Shown here: positions 50,627 through 59,129 of the stretch, one piece after another
Position numbering within the stretch: the stretch's first letter is position 1
How the letters are laid out: every line of letters begins with the position of its first letter
DNA from: CAWBJP01 sp044867425
GTDB lineage: Bacteria; Actinomycetota; Acidimicrobiia; IMCC26256; BP-133
NCBI GenBank assembly: GCA_044867425.1
Contig: JBIOUX010000150.1
Coordinates: 3,052 to 67,051 of the forward strand
Length of the DNA: 64,000 nt
Direction of reading: 5' to 3'
The notes under the pieces: model-generated
Told to the model about the DNA's origin: nothing
What the model saw: the letters and a program-made list of their open reading frames with translations, nothing else
The model's database searches: none
Position numbers and translations under genes: made by a program

Positions 50627-51958
50627 ATGGACCTGATCCGGCCTGACGACGCCCGTTACGACGAAGCCCGCAGCGTGTTCAACGCCATGATCGACAAGCG
50701 GCCGGCGGTCATCGCCCAGTGCGACGGCGCGGGCGATGTCGCCGAGGCCCTGGGGCTCGCCCGCCGGGAGGGCTACGACGTGGCGGTGCGGGCCAGCGGG
50801 CACTCCGTCGCCGGGATGTCTCTCAACGACGGCGGCCTGGTGATCGACGTCCGCCCGATGAAGGCGATCGCCGTCGATCCCGAGCGCCGGCGGGTCAGGG
50901 TCGGCGCCGGCGTCACCTGGGGCGAGTTCGACCGGGCCACCCAAAAGCACGGCCTCGCCACCACCGGGGGGCGGGTGTCCACCACCGGCGTCGCCGGGCT
51001 CACGCTGGGGGGAGGCTCGGGCTGGCTCGAGCGCAGGTACGGGCTGAGCTGCGACAACCTGGTGTCCGTCGACCTGGTGACCGCCGACGGGCGCCTCATC
51101 ACCGCCTCCGAACGGGACCACCCCGACCTGTTCTGGGCCCTGCACGGTGGCGGCGGGAACTTCGGCGTCGCCGTGGCCTTCGAGTTCCAGCTCCATCCCG
51201 TCGGTCCCACCGTGCTCGCCGGCCTGCTCGGCTGGCCGGGCGACGCCGCCCCGGACGTGAGCCGGCTCTACCGCGACCTCGCCTTCTCCGCCCCCGACGA
51301 GTTCGGCTCCGCCCTGGTCCTGCTCACCGGCCCGCCCATGGACTTCATCCCCGTCCACCTGCAGGGGACCACGCTGGTGGCCGTGGCCGCCCTGTGGACG
51401 GGGGTCCCCAGCCAGGGCGAGGACGTGCTGGCGTCGTTCCGGGACCTCAAGCCCGAGATCGACCTCGTCGGGCCCATGCCCTACGCCGAGTTCCAGTGCA
51501 TGATCGACGACCCCCCGGGGCTCCACAACTACTGGACGGCCGACTACCACGACGACTTCCCCGACGAGGCCCTGGAGATCTTCGTGAAGTACGGCTTCGA
51601 GCGGAAGTCACCCCACGCCCAGCAGCTGCTGGTGCCCTGGGGCGGGGCCGTGGCCCAGGTCGCCGAGGACGCCACCCCCCTGACCAAGCGCTCGGTGCGG
51701 TGGATCACCCACCCCTTCGCCCTGTGGGAGGACCCCGCCGGCACCGACGAGAACATCGCCTGGGCCCGGGGCTTCCGCCGCGACATCGCCCCCTTCACCA
51801 ACGGCGGGATCTACCTCAACTTCATCGGCGACGAAGGCCAGGATCGGGTCCGGGCCGCCTTCGGGGCGGAGAAGTACGCCCGGCTGGCCGCCATCAAGGC
51901 CGGCTACGACCCGGACAACGTCTTCCGGGGCAACCAGAACATCGTCCCCGCCCGCTGA
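50627..51958 (+). CDS. FAD-linked oxidase with bicovalent flavin site (berberine-bridge family)
   Basis: The 443-residue protein has a PCMH-type FAD domain and a C-terminal BBE segment (YDPDNVFRGNQNI). VRASGHSVAG supplies the His and YGLSCDNLVSVDLV the Cys of a bicovalently bound FAD, as in berberine-bridge enzyme and glucooligosaccharide oxidase. GGVSTTGVAG-like and GGGGNFGVAVAFEF segments bind the cofactor. It likely oxidises an alcohol, sugar or secondary metabolite with oxygen. GGGAGGA precedes the ATG; TACCAT at 50588-50593 may be the -10. Confidence 0.88.
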   Translation: MDLIRPDDARYDEARSVFNAMIDKRPAVIAQCDGAGDVAEALGLARREGYDVAVRASGHSVAGMSLNDGGLVIDVRPMKAIAVDPERRRVRVGAGVTWGEFDRATQKHGLATTGGRVSTTGVAGLTLGGGSGWLERRYGLSCDNLVSVDLVTADGRLITASERDHPDLFWALHGGGGNFGVAVAFEFQLHPVGPTVLAGLLGWPGDAAPDVSRLYRDLAFSAPDEFGSALVLLTGPPMDFIPVHLQGTTLVAVAALWTGVPSQGEDVLASFRDLKPEIDLVGPMPYAEFQCMIDDPPGLHNYWTADYHDDFPDEALEIFVKYGFERKSPHAQQLLVPWGGAVAQVAEDATPLTKRSVRWITHPFALWEDPAGTDENIAWARGFRRDIAPFTNGGIYLNFIGDEGQDRVRAAFGAEKYARLAAIKAGYDPDNVFRGNQNIVPAR

Positions 51959-52025
51959 CGAGAAGCCCTCGGCGGGGGTTCAGGCGGTCCAGTCGAACAG
52001 AGCGCCCGAGGTGCGCCGGGCTGGG

Positions 52026-52529
52026 TCATCCCGACGCCCCTTGGCGTCTGAGGAGGGCGCGAAGTTCGGGAAGGACCAGCCGGTCCTTGTTCCTTCCCGC
52101 TGCCTCCTTGGAGCGGACGACGTCGGCCAGCGCCGCCACCACGATCGGTACACCGTGGATGGTGAGCTCGACGGCGTCGCGGCGCAGGTCGGCGTAGCCC
52201 TGCGTCCCGGACGGAACGAAGCTGATGTCGAGGTCACCGAATCGGGTGGTCAAGTTCAGGGTCTCGCAGCGGTCCAGGGAGGCGGCGGAGCGGTCGAAGT
52301 CGACGCCCCCCGGCTCCTTGTCGACTCGGAGCCTGGCCTGGAGCTCCTTCAGGGCGGCGGCTAAGCGGGCGAGATTGTCGGCGCGCCGGCGGGGGGTGAT
52401 GTCGAGGTCGAAGGTGACATGGGTGGAGCCGTACAGGGTGGCCGCCAGTCCCCCGATGACGACGTACTCCACTTCGTGGGCCGCGAGCACGCCGAAGAGA
52501 GCGGCGGGGTCGAAGCCCCCTTCAGCCAC
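52026..52529 (-). CDS. Nucleotidyltransferase, probable toxin of a TA pair
   Basis: The 167-residue protein has a minimal nucleotidyltransferase core: VIGGLAATLYGSTHVTFDLDI (Gly-Gly..Ser and DxD), ARLAAALKELQARLR and a later LDISFVPSG acidic strand. This matches the AbiEii/MNT-like group in which the toxin transfers nucleotides to tRNA or protein targets. GTG 52529 overlaps the end of the upstream XRE gene by eight bases. Gene order (XRE first, transferase second) and coupling favour a toxin-antitoxin module, but cellular housekeeping use cannot be excluded. Confidence 0.72.
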   Translation of the reverse strand: MAEGGFDPAALFGVLAAHEVEYVVIGGLAATLYGSTHVTFDLDITPRRRADNLARLAAALKELQARLRVDKEPGGVDFDRSAASLDRCETLNLTTRFGDLDISFVPSGTQGYADLRRDAVELTIHGVPIVVAALADVVRSKEAAGRNKDRLVLPELRALLRRQGASG

Positions 52530-52842
52530 GGCCGTTCGAGATCTGCCGGCGCCCTTCCTCGATGAAACGAACCGTGCGCACGAGTTGGTCCAGGCGCTCT
52601 TCTGGTGAAAGGGCAAGGTTCTGGAGGGACGCTCCATCGGCGGTGTCGGCGTGCGCAAGTGCCAGCTGCAACTCGAGTCCGCAGGCGCCTACCAGTCGTT
52701 CCACCGTGGAGAGCGAGGGTTCGACCCGACCGCTTTCCCAACGGGCGATCGCCGGCTGCTGAAGACCAGTGCGATTGGCCAGCTCCTGCTGGCTGATGCC
52801 GGCCCGCCGCCGGGCTTCCCGGATCAGCTGTGCACCCGTCAC
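52522..52842 (-). CDS. XRE-family regulator, probable antitoxin
   Basis: The 106-residue protein has a Cro/CI-type HTH at the N-terminus (LIREARRRAGISQQELANRT, LQQPAIARWESGRVEPS) and a helical C-terminal part (LSPEERLDQLVRTVRFIEEG) that could bind the transferase. GTG 52842 is six bases from TATAGT, which overlaps an 18-bp palindrome, so the protein probably represses its own promoter. It is translationally coupled to the nucleotidyltransferase. Confidence 0.78.
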   Translation of the reverse strand: MTGAQLIREARRRAGISQQELANRTGLQQPAIARWESGRVEPSLSTVERLVGACGLELQLALAHADTADGASLQNLALSPEERLDQLVRTVRFIEEGRRQISNGRG

Positions 52843-52848
52843 ATCTTG

Positions 52849-52868
52849 ACTATAACAAATTCGTTATA
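52849..52868 (-). promoter_or_regulatory. Palindromic operator overlapping a leaderless -10 box
   Basis: TATAAC-N6-GTTATA (52851-52868) is a near-perfect palindrome in unusually AT-rich sequence. On the minus strand TATAGT (52854-52849) overlaps it and ends six bases before GTG 52842. Occupation by the XRE protein would shut the promoter. Confidence 0.65.
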
Positions 52869-52902
52869 AGAGGCGCAACGCCGCCGGCCACCCGTTCTGG
52901 AG

Positions 52903-53322
52903 TCAGAGGCGACCAGCCAGCGACTCGGTGAGGGATCCGATGCCCAGAAGGTTGTCGAGCACGCCGCCTGCCACCTTCGGATGCTCGAGCGCCGGTCCCT
53001 CGAGGGGCGGAACGGGCTGGATCGAGAGTTCGGGGTCATTGACGAGGCCGAGACCGCCGAGGAGCCCGTCGAGCAGCCCTCCCGTCCCACCGAGAATCCC
53101 GCCGAGCAGGCCGGAGTCGCCGCTGAGCAGGCTGCCGAGTCCGCCTTCAATGTCACCGGTGATGACCGGCAGGTCATCGGCGAACACGTCCCCGACGTCG
53201 GTTCCGAAGAAGTCGGGAGTCTCAGGGCCGTCGTCAGCCTGAGCGGCGACCGTGCCGCCGAGCCCCAGCCCGAGGCCGAAGGCAAGAGAAGCGGCGGCCA
53301 GCCGTCTCGTGTTGCGGGACAT
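52903..53322 (-). CDS. Small secreted Gly/Leu-repeat protein
   Basis: The 139-residue protein starts with a signal peptide (RRLAAASLAFGLGLGLGGTV, cleavage near AAQA). The mature part is acidic, with a Gly-Leu repeat region built from GLLGGILGGTGGLLDGLLGG-type units and a Pro-rich segment IQPVPPLEGP. AAGGAGAA precedes ATG 53322. No catalytic motif is visible. A structural or surface-active role is possible; family not recognised. Confidence 0.6.
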   Translation of the reverse strand: MSRNTRRLAAASLAFGLGLGLGGTVAAQADDGPETPDFFGTDVGDVFADDLPVITGDIEGGLGSLLSGDSGLLGGILGGTGGLLDGLLGGLGLVNDPELSIQPVPPLEGPALEHPKVAGGVLDNLLGIGSLTESLAGRL

Positions 53323-53513
53323 GGTGGTTCTCCTTGCCGCCCCCTGCATGTGCCGCTCACTCGATGCGGCGAATCATGACCAAAGGCATCTAAGGGAACG
53401 ATTCGACTGAATTCCGACAATTCCTCCTGCTGGCTCGGCCGCGGGTGTCGGTCGGCGAGGACGCCGCCCGGGGATCCGGATAGCCTCCCTTCTACCTGAA
53501 GGCTGAGGGGGTG

Positions 53514-54011
53514 ATGTCTGTGTCACGTGTCGCCGAGCATCTGCAGGGTCGAGGCGTTCCCTTTGAAGTCGTGCCCCATGCGCAGGCCTATACGTCCATC
53601 AGCGAGGCCCGGGCCCTGGGTGTTTCCGCCGACGAGGTGGTGAAGTCGGTCGTGCTCCACACCAACTCCGGCTACGCCCTGGTCGCCGTCCCCGGATACC
53701 GCCGGCTGGACATGAAACTGGTCGAGGAGGCGGTAGGGGAGAAGCACATCCGGCTGGCCACCGAGGAGGAGCTGACGGAAGCCTTCCCCGACTTCGAGCT
53801 GGGGGCCCTGCCGCCGCTCGGCTCCCTGCTCGGGGTGCAGGTCTACGCCGATCCCGAGGTCATGGCCCATGAGACGGTCGTCTTCGCCGCCGGCAGCCAG
53901 ACCGAGTCGGTGAAGATGCGCACCAACGATCTGTTCCAGGGCGAGGCGGTGACCGTCGTGCCCGTCTCCCGCCACCCCGAAGACGCCGACAACGAGTCCG
54001 GCCTGCAGTAA
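53514..54011 (+). CDS. YbaK/ProX-type aminoacyl-tRNA deacylase
   Basis: The 165-residue protein has the YbaK fold: VAEHLQGRGVPFEVVPHAQ, SADEVVKSVVLHTNSGYALVAV with the catalytic-loop Lys, and a late GSQTESVKMRTNDLF motif. Free-standing members hydrolyse mischarged aminoacyl-tRNAs such as Cys-tRNAPro or Ala-tRNAPro. GTG 53511 would add one residue. GAGGGGG precedes the start. The convergent pseudogene ends 12 bases downstream. Confidence 0.85.
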   Translation: MSVSRVAEHLQGRGVPFEVVPHAQAYTSISEARALGVSADEVVKSVVLHTNSGYALVAVPGYRRLDMKLVEEAVGEKHIRLATEEELTEAFPDFELGALPPLGSLLGVQVYADPEVMAHETVVFAAGSQTESVKMRTNDLFQGEAVTVVPVSRHPEDADNESGLQ

Positions 54012-54023
54012 GCCGACCGGCGC

Positions 54024-56083
54024 TCATGCGAGGAGGGTGACCGCCCGCTGCTCGAGCTTCGCGAGGCCAAGCTCTCTGGCCGTGACCAGAGCCTGGCCCA
54101 GCAGCTCCCGGGCCTGCTTGGTGTCCCCGGCCGCCCGGCGAGCCAGGAGCATCCGGGCCCGTTCCAGGCGGGTGCGCGCCAGCCAGTGGGGAGCGCCGCG
54201 GGGATCAACGGGACGGCCTCTCCGGCGTAGGGGCGGAGCACGGCGGCGACCCGTTCCGCGTGGGTGGTGGCGCCGAGGTGGGCGGCGACGAGGGCCCAGT
54301 TGGTCATGGCCAGGAGCCAGTAGAGATCGAAGGGGACGGTCGCGGAAGTCTGGCTGTCCAGGGCCAGCGCCTCGTCGCTCAGGGCGAGGCACCGTTGCCA
54401 GTCGCCGGAGAACACCGATTCCAGACCCAGGGTGGCGAGCAGGCGAGCCCGGGTCCGGAGATCACGGTCGCCGACGGCGGCGACGGCGGCCTCGAGAGTC
54501 GCCACCTTCTCCTCGTCGACGACGCCGATCGTCGTCATGAGGTGGCCGCGGGTGTTGGCCAGCGCCGCCCGGCCCAGCGCGTCGGCATCGTCTCTCTGCC
54601 GGGCGAGCTGGGCCGCCTCGAGGAGGGTCTCGCGGTGGGAGGGGTCGCCGGCTCGGCGCTGGGCCTCGCCGAGCGAGATCAACAGCTCCACACGCTGCCC
54701 GTCGCCTTCCCGCTCTGCGGAGAGGAGGTCGAGCGCCTGGCGGTAATACGCGGCAGCCTCGTCGTGGGCCAGCTGGGCGAGGGCGCGGTCGCCGGCGCGC
54801 CTGGCATAGGCGACGGCCTTGTGCGTCTCCGCGGCGGGAGCGGACGCCCGGGCCCAGTGGTGAGCCAGGGCGGGCAGATGGTCATCGACAGCGGACTCGT
54901 AGATGGTCTCGATGCTCTCTGCGACCCGGCGGTGCAGTGCAACCCGGCGCACGGCGGAAAGGCCGTTGTAGAGGGTGTCCCGCACCAGGGCGTGGGCAAA
55001 GCGGTACCGGCCGCTGGTCGACTCGATGACGAGCCGGGCTCCGGTCGCATCCTCCAGCGCGGTGATCAGCGCTTCCTCGTTGAAGCCTCCCGCCGCCCTG
55101 ACCAGCTCCGGTTCGAACTCCGCCCCGACCGCCGCCGCCGTGCGCAGGACGCGGTTGGCCTCCCCGGACAGGCGGGCGAGCCGCTTCCCGACCACCTCCC
55201 GGACGCCCTCGGGGATCCCGAGCTCCTCGATCGGCAAACGGGTCGACCATCCATCCCCGTGGCGTACGACCGCGTCCGTCTCCGCCAGGTGGCGCAGCAC
55301 CTCCCGCACGAAGAACGGATTTCCTTCCGTCTCGAGATGGATGGCCCGGGCCAACGACAGGGCGTCGTCGTCGAGGGCCTGGCCCGATGCCTGCGCCACG
55401 AAGTCCGCCACGCCGGACTCGTCCAGCCCGATGAGCGAGAAGCGCTCCACTCCCCGCTGGCGACGCAGGTCGGCCAGGACCTCAAGGAGCGGATGGTCGT
55501 GGTCGAGTTCGGTGTCACGGTAGGTACCGACCACCAGCAGCCGCTTCGGCTCGGCGACCCCCGGAGCGGCTCCCAGCCCACCTCACAGACAGCCACCGGC
55601 CGGGGAAGGCCTTTGAGCTCGACCGTCCCGAGATCGACGAAGGACGCGGTCGAGCGTCCTCCCGCTACCACCTGAACCACGGAGGTGGCCAGGATCTGCC
55701 CGCTCCGGGCGGCCGCGACCAGCCGGGCGGCTTCGACGACGGGGGCCCCGAAGACGTCGTCATCCTCGACGCTCACGTTGCCCAGGGCCGACCCGGATGG
55801 CCAGTGGGGCGGGGCCGGTGCGGGCCTGGCGGTCGGCGGCATGCTGCATGGCCACGGCGCAGTCAACCGCCTCCGCGGCCGAGTTGAACACGGCCATGAC
55901 ACCGTCGCCGGTGTTCTTGACCTCCTCGCCACCGGTCCTCTCAATGGCCGCACGAAGGGCGGCGAAGTGCGCTCGGCGCAGTTCGTCGAAGGCCGGCTCC
56001 CCAACCTGGGTCATGAGGTCGGTGGAACCCACGAGGTCGGTGAACAGCACCGTCGCCGTCCTGCTCCCCCCTCCGGACCTCAC
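54024..56083 (-). pseudogene. Broken cyclase-ATPase-TPR regulator
   Basis: Three reading frames on the minus strand encode successive parts of one large protein. First is a class III cyclase (VLFTDLVGSTDLMTQVG, KNTGDGVMAVF) from GTG 56083. The frame changes near 55790, after LAIRVG, to NVSVEDDDVFGAPVVEAARL and ends GLPRPVAVCEVGWEPL. Sequence then jumps near 55560, in another frame, to KRLLVVGTYRDTELDHDHP. The P-loop ATPase part normally between them is absent, so several hundred bases are deleted. The TPR-rich remainder shifts frame again near 54200 and ends at 54024. Intact relatives exceed 1000 residues. TACCCT lies six bases before the GTG. Sequencing error could explain single shifts but not the deletion. 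Confidence 0.8.
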
Positions 56084-57279
56084 GTTCCCAGGGTAGGGGT
56101 CCGCCGCAGGCGTGTCCGGGAGGGGACCAGGGCGACGGCTTCGGCCAGGCTTTGGGCGTCGAGGAGCAGGACGTCCGCCGGGTCCCCCGGGCGCAGCCCG
56201 TCGGAGAGTCCGCACACCTGGCGGTTGCCGCCCACGACGGTCCTCCCCAGCCACTCGAGGTCGTCCCTCCCCGTCAGGTGGCCGCCGATGGCCAGCAGCC
56301 AGGCGGACCGGAGCGGATCCCCGGTCCCCACGGCGACCACGGCGTCACAGATGTTGTCGATGCCGATGCCCATGCCCACCGAAGCCTCCCGGAGCAGCCG
56401 GACGGGGGCGATGCCCCGGCTTTTCACCTGGCGGCCCTGCAGGCACAGGTTGCTGACGGGGCAGACGACCACCGCCACCCCCGCGGCGGCGAGCGCCTCG
56501 GCCTCCCGCCGGGCGACGGCTTCGGGCCGGCCGGTCAGGCTGCAGCAGTGGACGGCGACGGCTCGTCCCCCCAACCCCACCTCTTCGACGACGGCGGCCA
56601 GCTCGGGAAGGGTGTCCACTTCCGGATCGTCCGTCTCGTCCACGTGGAGGTCGAGTCCGATGCCGAGTTCGCCGGCCAGCTGTCCGGCGGCCCGCGTGGC
56701 CTTGGCCGGATCCTCGGACCGCCACGGGGCGCCTCCCACCGCCACGGCACCACGGCCGGCCGCTTCCCGCAGCCAACTTCCGACCTCCGGGTGGTGCAGG
56801 TTGGAGTCCACCGGCATGGCGATCTGACGCACCTCCAGGCTCGGCACCGTCGAGGCCGCCTGCTCGACCGCCGCCCAGGCCCGGAAGCCCAGCACCCCGC
56901 CGATGGCGGTGTGGGTGTGAACATGGCCCACGCCCGCCTCTTCCAGCAGGCCCAGTGCCCGCCGGACGCCCGGAACCAACGCCTCTGTGGTCATGGCGCC
57001 ATACGACGCCTTGAAGAGGCGCACGGCCTCATCCAGGCCGCCGCTCCGGTTCTCGCCCGTGATGGCCGAGCTGAAGGCCCGGTCGAGGTGGACGTGCGGC
57101 TCGGCGAAGGTGGGGACGACCACCCGGCCGCTGGCGTCGTGGGTCTCCACCTCTCCCTCCGGGGAGGCGAGGATGCGCCCGCTGCCTCCGAGGATGATCG
57201 TGGAGGTGCCGGCCCCGACCCTGCCGTTGGCGATCGCCAGGCAGCGTCGGTCGTGAGCGGCTGCCGTTGGTGCGGCCAC
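56080..57279 (-). CDS. Amidohydrolase, cytosine-deaminase-like
   Basis: The 399-residue protein has metal ligands of the CodA-type amidohydrolase barrel: EPHVHLDRAF (HxH), HVHTHTAIGGV, LDLHVDETDDPEV (His) with AVHCCSLTG (His) and GIDNICDAVVAVG (Asp). CodA members deaminate cytosine or related ring amidines; the substrate here is not fixed by sequence. GTG 57279 has GGGAG nine bases upstream. The TGA overlaps the pseudogene's GTG, so the two were once translationally coupled. Confidence 0.82.
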   Translation of the reverse strand: MAAPTAAAHDRRCLAIANGRVGAGTSTIILGGSGRILASPEGEVETHDASGRVVVPTFAEPHVHLDRAFSSAITGENRSGGLDEAVRLFKASYGAMTTEALVPGVRRALGLLEEAGVGHVHTHTAIGGVLGFRAWAAVEQAASTVPSLEVRQIAMPVDSNLHHPEVGSWLREAAGRGAVAVGGAPWRSEDPAKATRAAGQLAGELGIGLDLHVDETDDPEVDTLPELAAVVEEVGLGGRAVAVHCCSLTGRPEAVARREAEALAAAGVAVVVCPVSNLCLQGRQVKSRGIAPVRLLREASVGMGIGIDNICDAVVAVGTGDPLRSAWLLAIGGHLTGRDDLEWLGRTVVGGNRQVCGLSDGLRPGDPADVLLLDAQSLAEAVALVPSRTRLRRTPTLGT

Positions 57280-57334
57280 CGTCCGATGCTCCCACAGGGC
57301 GGTGCGCCAACGGCGAGGATTTAGGGCGTCGAGC

Positions 57335-57997
57335 TCAACCGACGGAGGCGCAGACCACGGACACCCCGACCGACGTGTCGGCGGCGGACCGGTTGTGGGC
57401 GGAGACGAGCCAGCCTGGGTCCGTCCGGGTGTCGAAGGGGCTGGGTCCCTCGATGGGCCGGGACTGCACCACGTTGACACCGACATCGGGAAACACGCTG
57501 AACCCGCCGCCGAGGGCGACCTTTCCCACCGGGCAGCGCACGACGAATCCGTTGCTGGAGTTGGCGGGGAGGGTCTGAGGTACCGAGGCCAGGCGCATCA
57601 CCCCGGTGAGGCCCACCAGTTCCACCGCCCCCGCCGGTCCGGCCGGTCCAACCGGTCCCGCCGGTCCGGCCGGTCCCACCGGTCCGGTTGGTCCCACCGG
57701 TCCCGCCGGTCCGGCGGGCCCCGGAGACCCGGTAGGCCCAGCAGGTCCAGGGGCTCCGGCGGGCCCCGGCGGCCCCGGCGGTCCCGCCGGTCCCGCCGGG
57801 CCCTCGACGTTCCACTCCAGGCCGGACTCGCTTGGGCGGCAGGCGGTGTCGCCGCCGAGGATCCGGAGCTGACCGTTCTCTTTCTGGGCGCAGGCGCGGA
57901 TGGGCGATCTGCGCTCGCCGGCACCCACGACCGTGGCCGCTCCGGCAACGACCACGGCAACAGTGGCCAAGGCCACTGCGACCCCGGGCTTCTTCAT
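57335..57997 (-). CDS. Secreted collagen-like protein
   Basis: The 220-residue protein has a signal or anchor (KKPGVAVALATVAVVVAGAA), then a short domain with Cys (ACAQKENGQLRIL, DTACRPSESG), 20 uninterrupted Gly-X-Y triplets rich in Pro, Ala and Val, and a C-terminal beta domain with VRCPVGKVALGGGFSVFP and SVVCASVG. Bacterial collagen-like proteins form triple helices on the cell surface. ATG 57997 has GAGGA five bases upstream. No neighbour suggests a partner. Confidence 0.82.
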   Translation of the reverse strand: MKKPGVAVALATVAVVVAGAATVVGAGERRSPIRACAQKENGQLRILGGDTACRPSESGLEWNVEGPAGPAGPPGPPGPAGAPGPAGPTGSPGPAGPAGPVGPTGPVGPAGPAGPVGPAGPAGAVELVGLTGVMRLASVPQTLPANSSNGFVVRCPVGKVALGGGFSVFPDVGVNVVQSRPIEGPSPFDTRTDPGWLVSAHNRSAADTSVGVSVVCASVG

Positions 57998-58162
57998 GGC
58001 GTCCTCGATTTTCGCCGCGGCGCCCCTCCGCACTCGCGATGTCGACCAGTCCCGTCGGACCCTGAAGGCCCGGAGCGACGAAATGAGGGATCTCAGCCCT
58101 TGGTCACGCTTGTGGTGACGGGTGTTCGGCCTTTGGGAGCCCTGGTCCGGGCGGGATCTTCG

Positions 58163-58645
58163 TTACGAGGCTCCTCCGAGTTGGCGAGCGATCTCGGCGA
58201 AGTCCATGTAGACCCGCTCGCAGACGAGTTCGTCACCTTCGAACTCATAGAGCGCCGCCACCCGCGTGTCCATGCGACCCAGGGTGGCGGGGATACCGGC
58301 CCACTCTTCCTTCTGCGTGCCCGAGACGCGGACCTCGACCAGGATGTGGTCGTCGCCGTGCCGCAGGAACCGGGGTTCGATGTGGAGATCGGGGAAGACG
58401 GTCAAGAGCCCCACCCACATCTCGCGGATGGACTCGTGGTCAGGTCGCTGGCCCTCCTGGCCGAAGGCGGGCACGTCGTAACTCGCCTTCCGGGGGGAGA
58501 ACGTCGCCACGGTCGCATCGGCGTCGTGGCGGTTCTCGGCATCGATGTGCTCGTTGATGACCGCCTCACGGCGCTGGCGAAGAGCGGTGCTTCCGTGAGT
58601 GGGAACCTCTTGGCCGCCCGCTGGTTCCGATGTCAACGTGCACAC
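58163..58645 (-). CDS. SnoaL-like/NTF2-fold protein
   Basis: The 160-residue protein has the SnoaL pattern: INEHIDAENRHDADATVATF, HESIREMWVGLLTVFPDLHI and a beta-rich second half ending YMDFAEIARQLGG. NTF2-fold members include polyketide cyclases, isomerases and many proteins of unknown substrate. GTG 58645 is preceded by GAGGA. It follows the VOC gene by 33 bases on the same strand and shares the TetR-controlled divergent region. Confidence 0.72.
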   Translation of the reverse strand: MCTLTSEPAGGQEVPTHGSTALRQRREAVINEHIDAENRHDADATVATFSPRKASYDVPAFGQEGQRPDHESIREMWVGLLTVFPDLHIEPRFLRHGDDHILVEVRVSGTQKEEWAGIPATLGRMDTRVAALYEFEGDELVCERVYMDFAEIARQLGGAS

Positions 58646-58678
58646 AGTTCCTCGGTACCGGAGCTGACCCTTCGATCC

Positions 58679-59050
58679 TCAGCGTTCGTCCGGCGGCAGC
58701 CAGGAGTGGTCGCCCACGCAGAACTCGTTGCCCTCGGGGTCGGCCATGACGATCCAGCTGACTCCGAATTCGGAGCGGGGAGAGGCTTCCAGGCGGCGGG
58801 CTCCCAGCCCTTCCAGCCGGACCGCCTCGGCCTCGAAGTCGGGAACCATGATGTCGAGGTGCATGCGGTTTTTGCCCGTCCGGGGCTCGGGCACACCTTG
58901 CAGGAGCAGGTCGGGAATCCCGTCCGGGGCCCCGGCGAGCACGACGTACTGGTCATCGACCTGCGTCTTCTGGTACCCGAGCGCCGCGATCCAGAAGGAC
59001 GCCAGCGTCTTCGGGCTGTTGCTGTCGAGGGTGAGGTTGATACCGGTCAT
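58679..59050 (-). CDS. VOC-family (glyoxalase-like) protein
   Basis: The 123-residue protein has two beta-alpha-beta-beta-beta units (LDSNSPKTLASFWIAALGY and LDIMVPDFEAEAVRLEGLGA) with KNRMHLDIMV and DPEGNEFCVGDH as metal-ligand candidates. Members bind or transform small molecules, including thiol conjugates and antibiotics. ATG 59050 has GGAGGT upstream. It is divergent from a TetR gene whose sites lie between them. Confidence 0.78.
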   Translation of the reverse strand: MTGINLTLDSNSPKTLASFWIAALGYQKTQVDDQYVVLAGAPDGIPDLLLQGVPEPRTGKNRMHLDIMVPDFEAEAVRLEGLGARRLEASPRSEFGVSWIVMADPEGNEFCVGDHSWLPPDER

Positions 59051-59070
59051 GACACCACCTCCACGTTTGT

Positions 59071-59123
59071 TAGCACGATCGTTCGTACTCTCTGCGTGAG
59101 ACTTAATACGACCGTGCTACCTT
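59071..59123. promoter_or_regulatory. Paired TetR-type half sites and tetR leaderless promoter
   Basis: TAGCACGATCGT (59071-59082) and its inverted, one-base variant ACGACCGTGCTA (59108-59119) flank the divergent promoters. TACCTT (59118-59123) overlaps the second copy and lies six bases before ATG 59130, so binding would repress the regulator and probably the VOC-SnoaL operon. Confidence 0.6.
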
Positions 59124-59129
59124 GTCAAG

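Noticed and set aside
57600..57800. GGTCCCGCC-type tandem repeat considered as a microsatellite
   Set aside because: It encodes uninterrupted Gly-X-Y triplets in a collagen-like protein.
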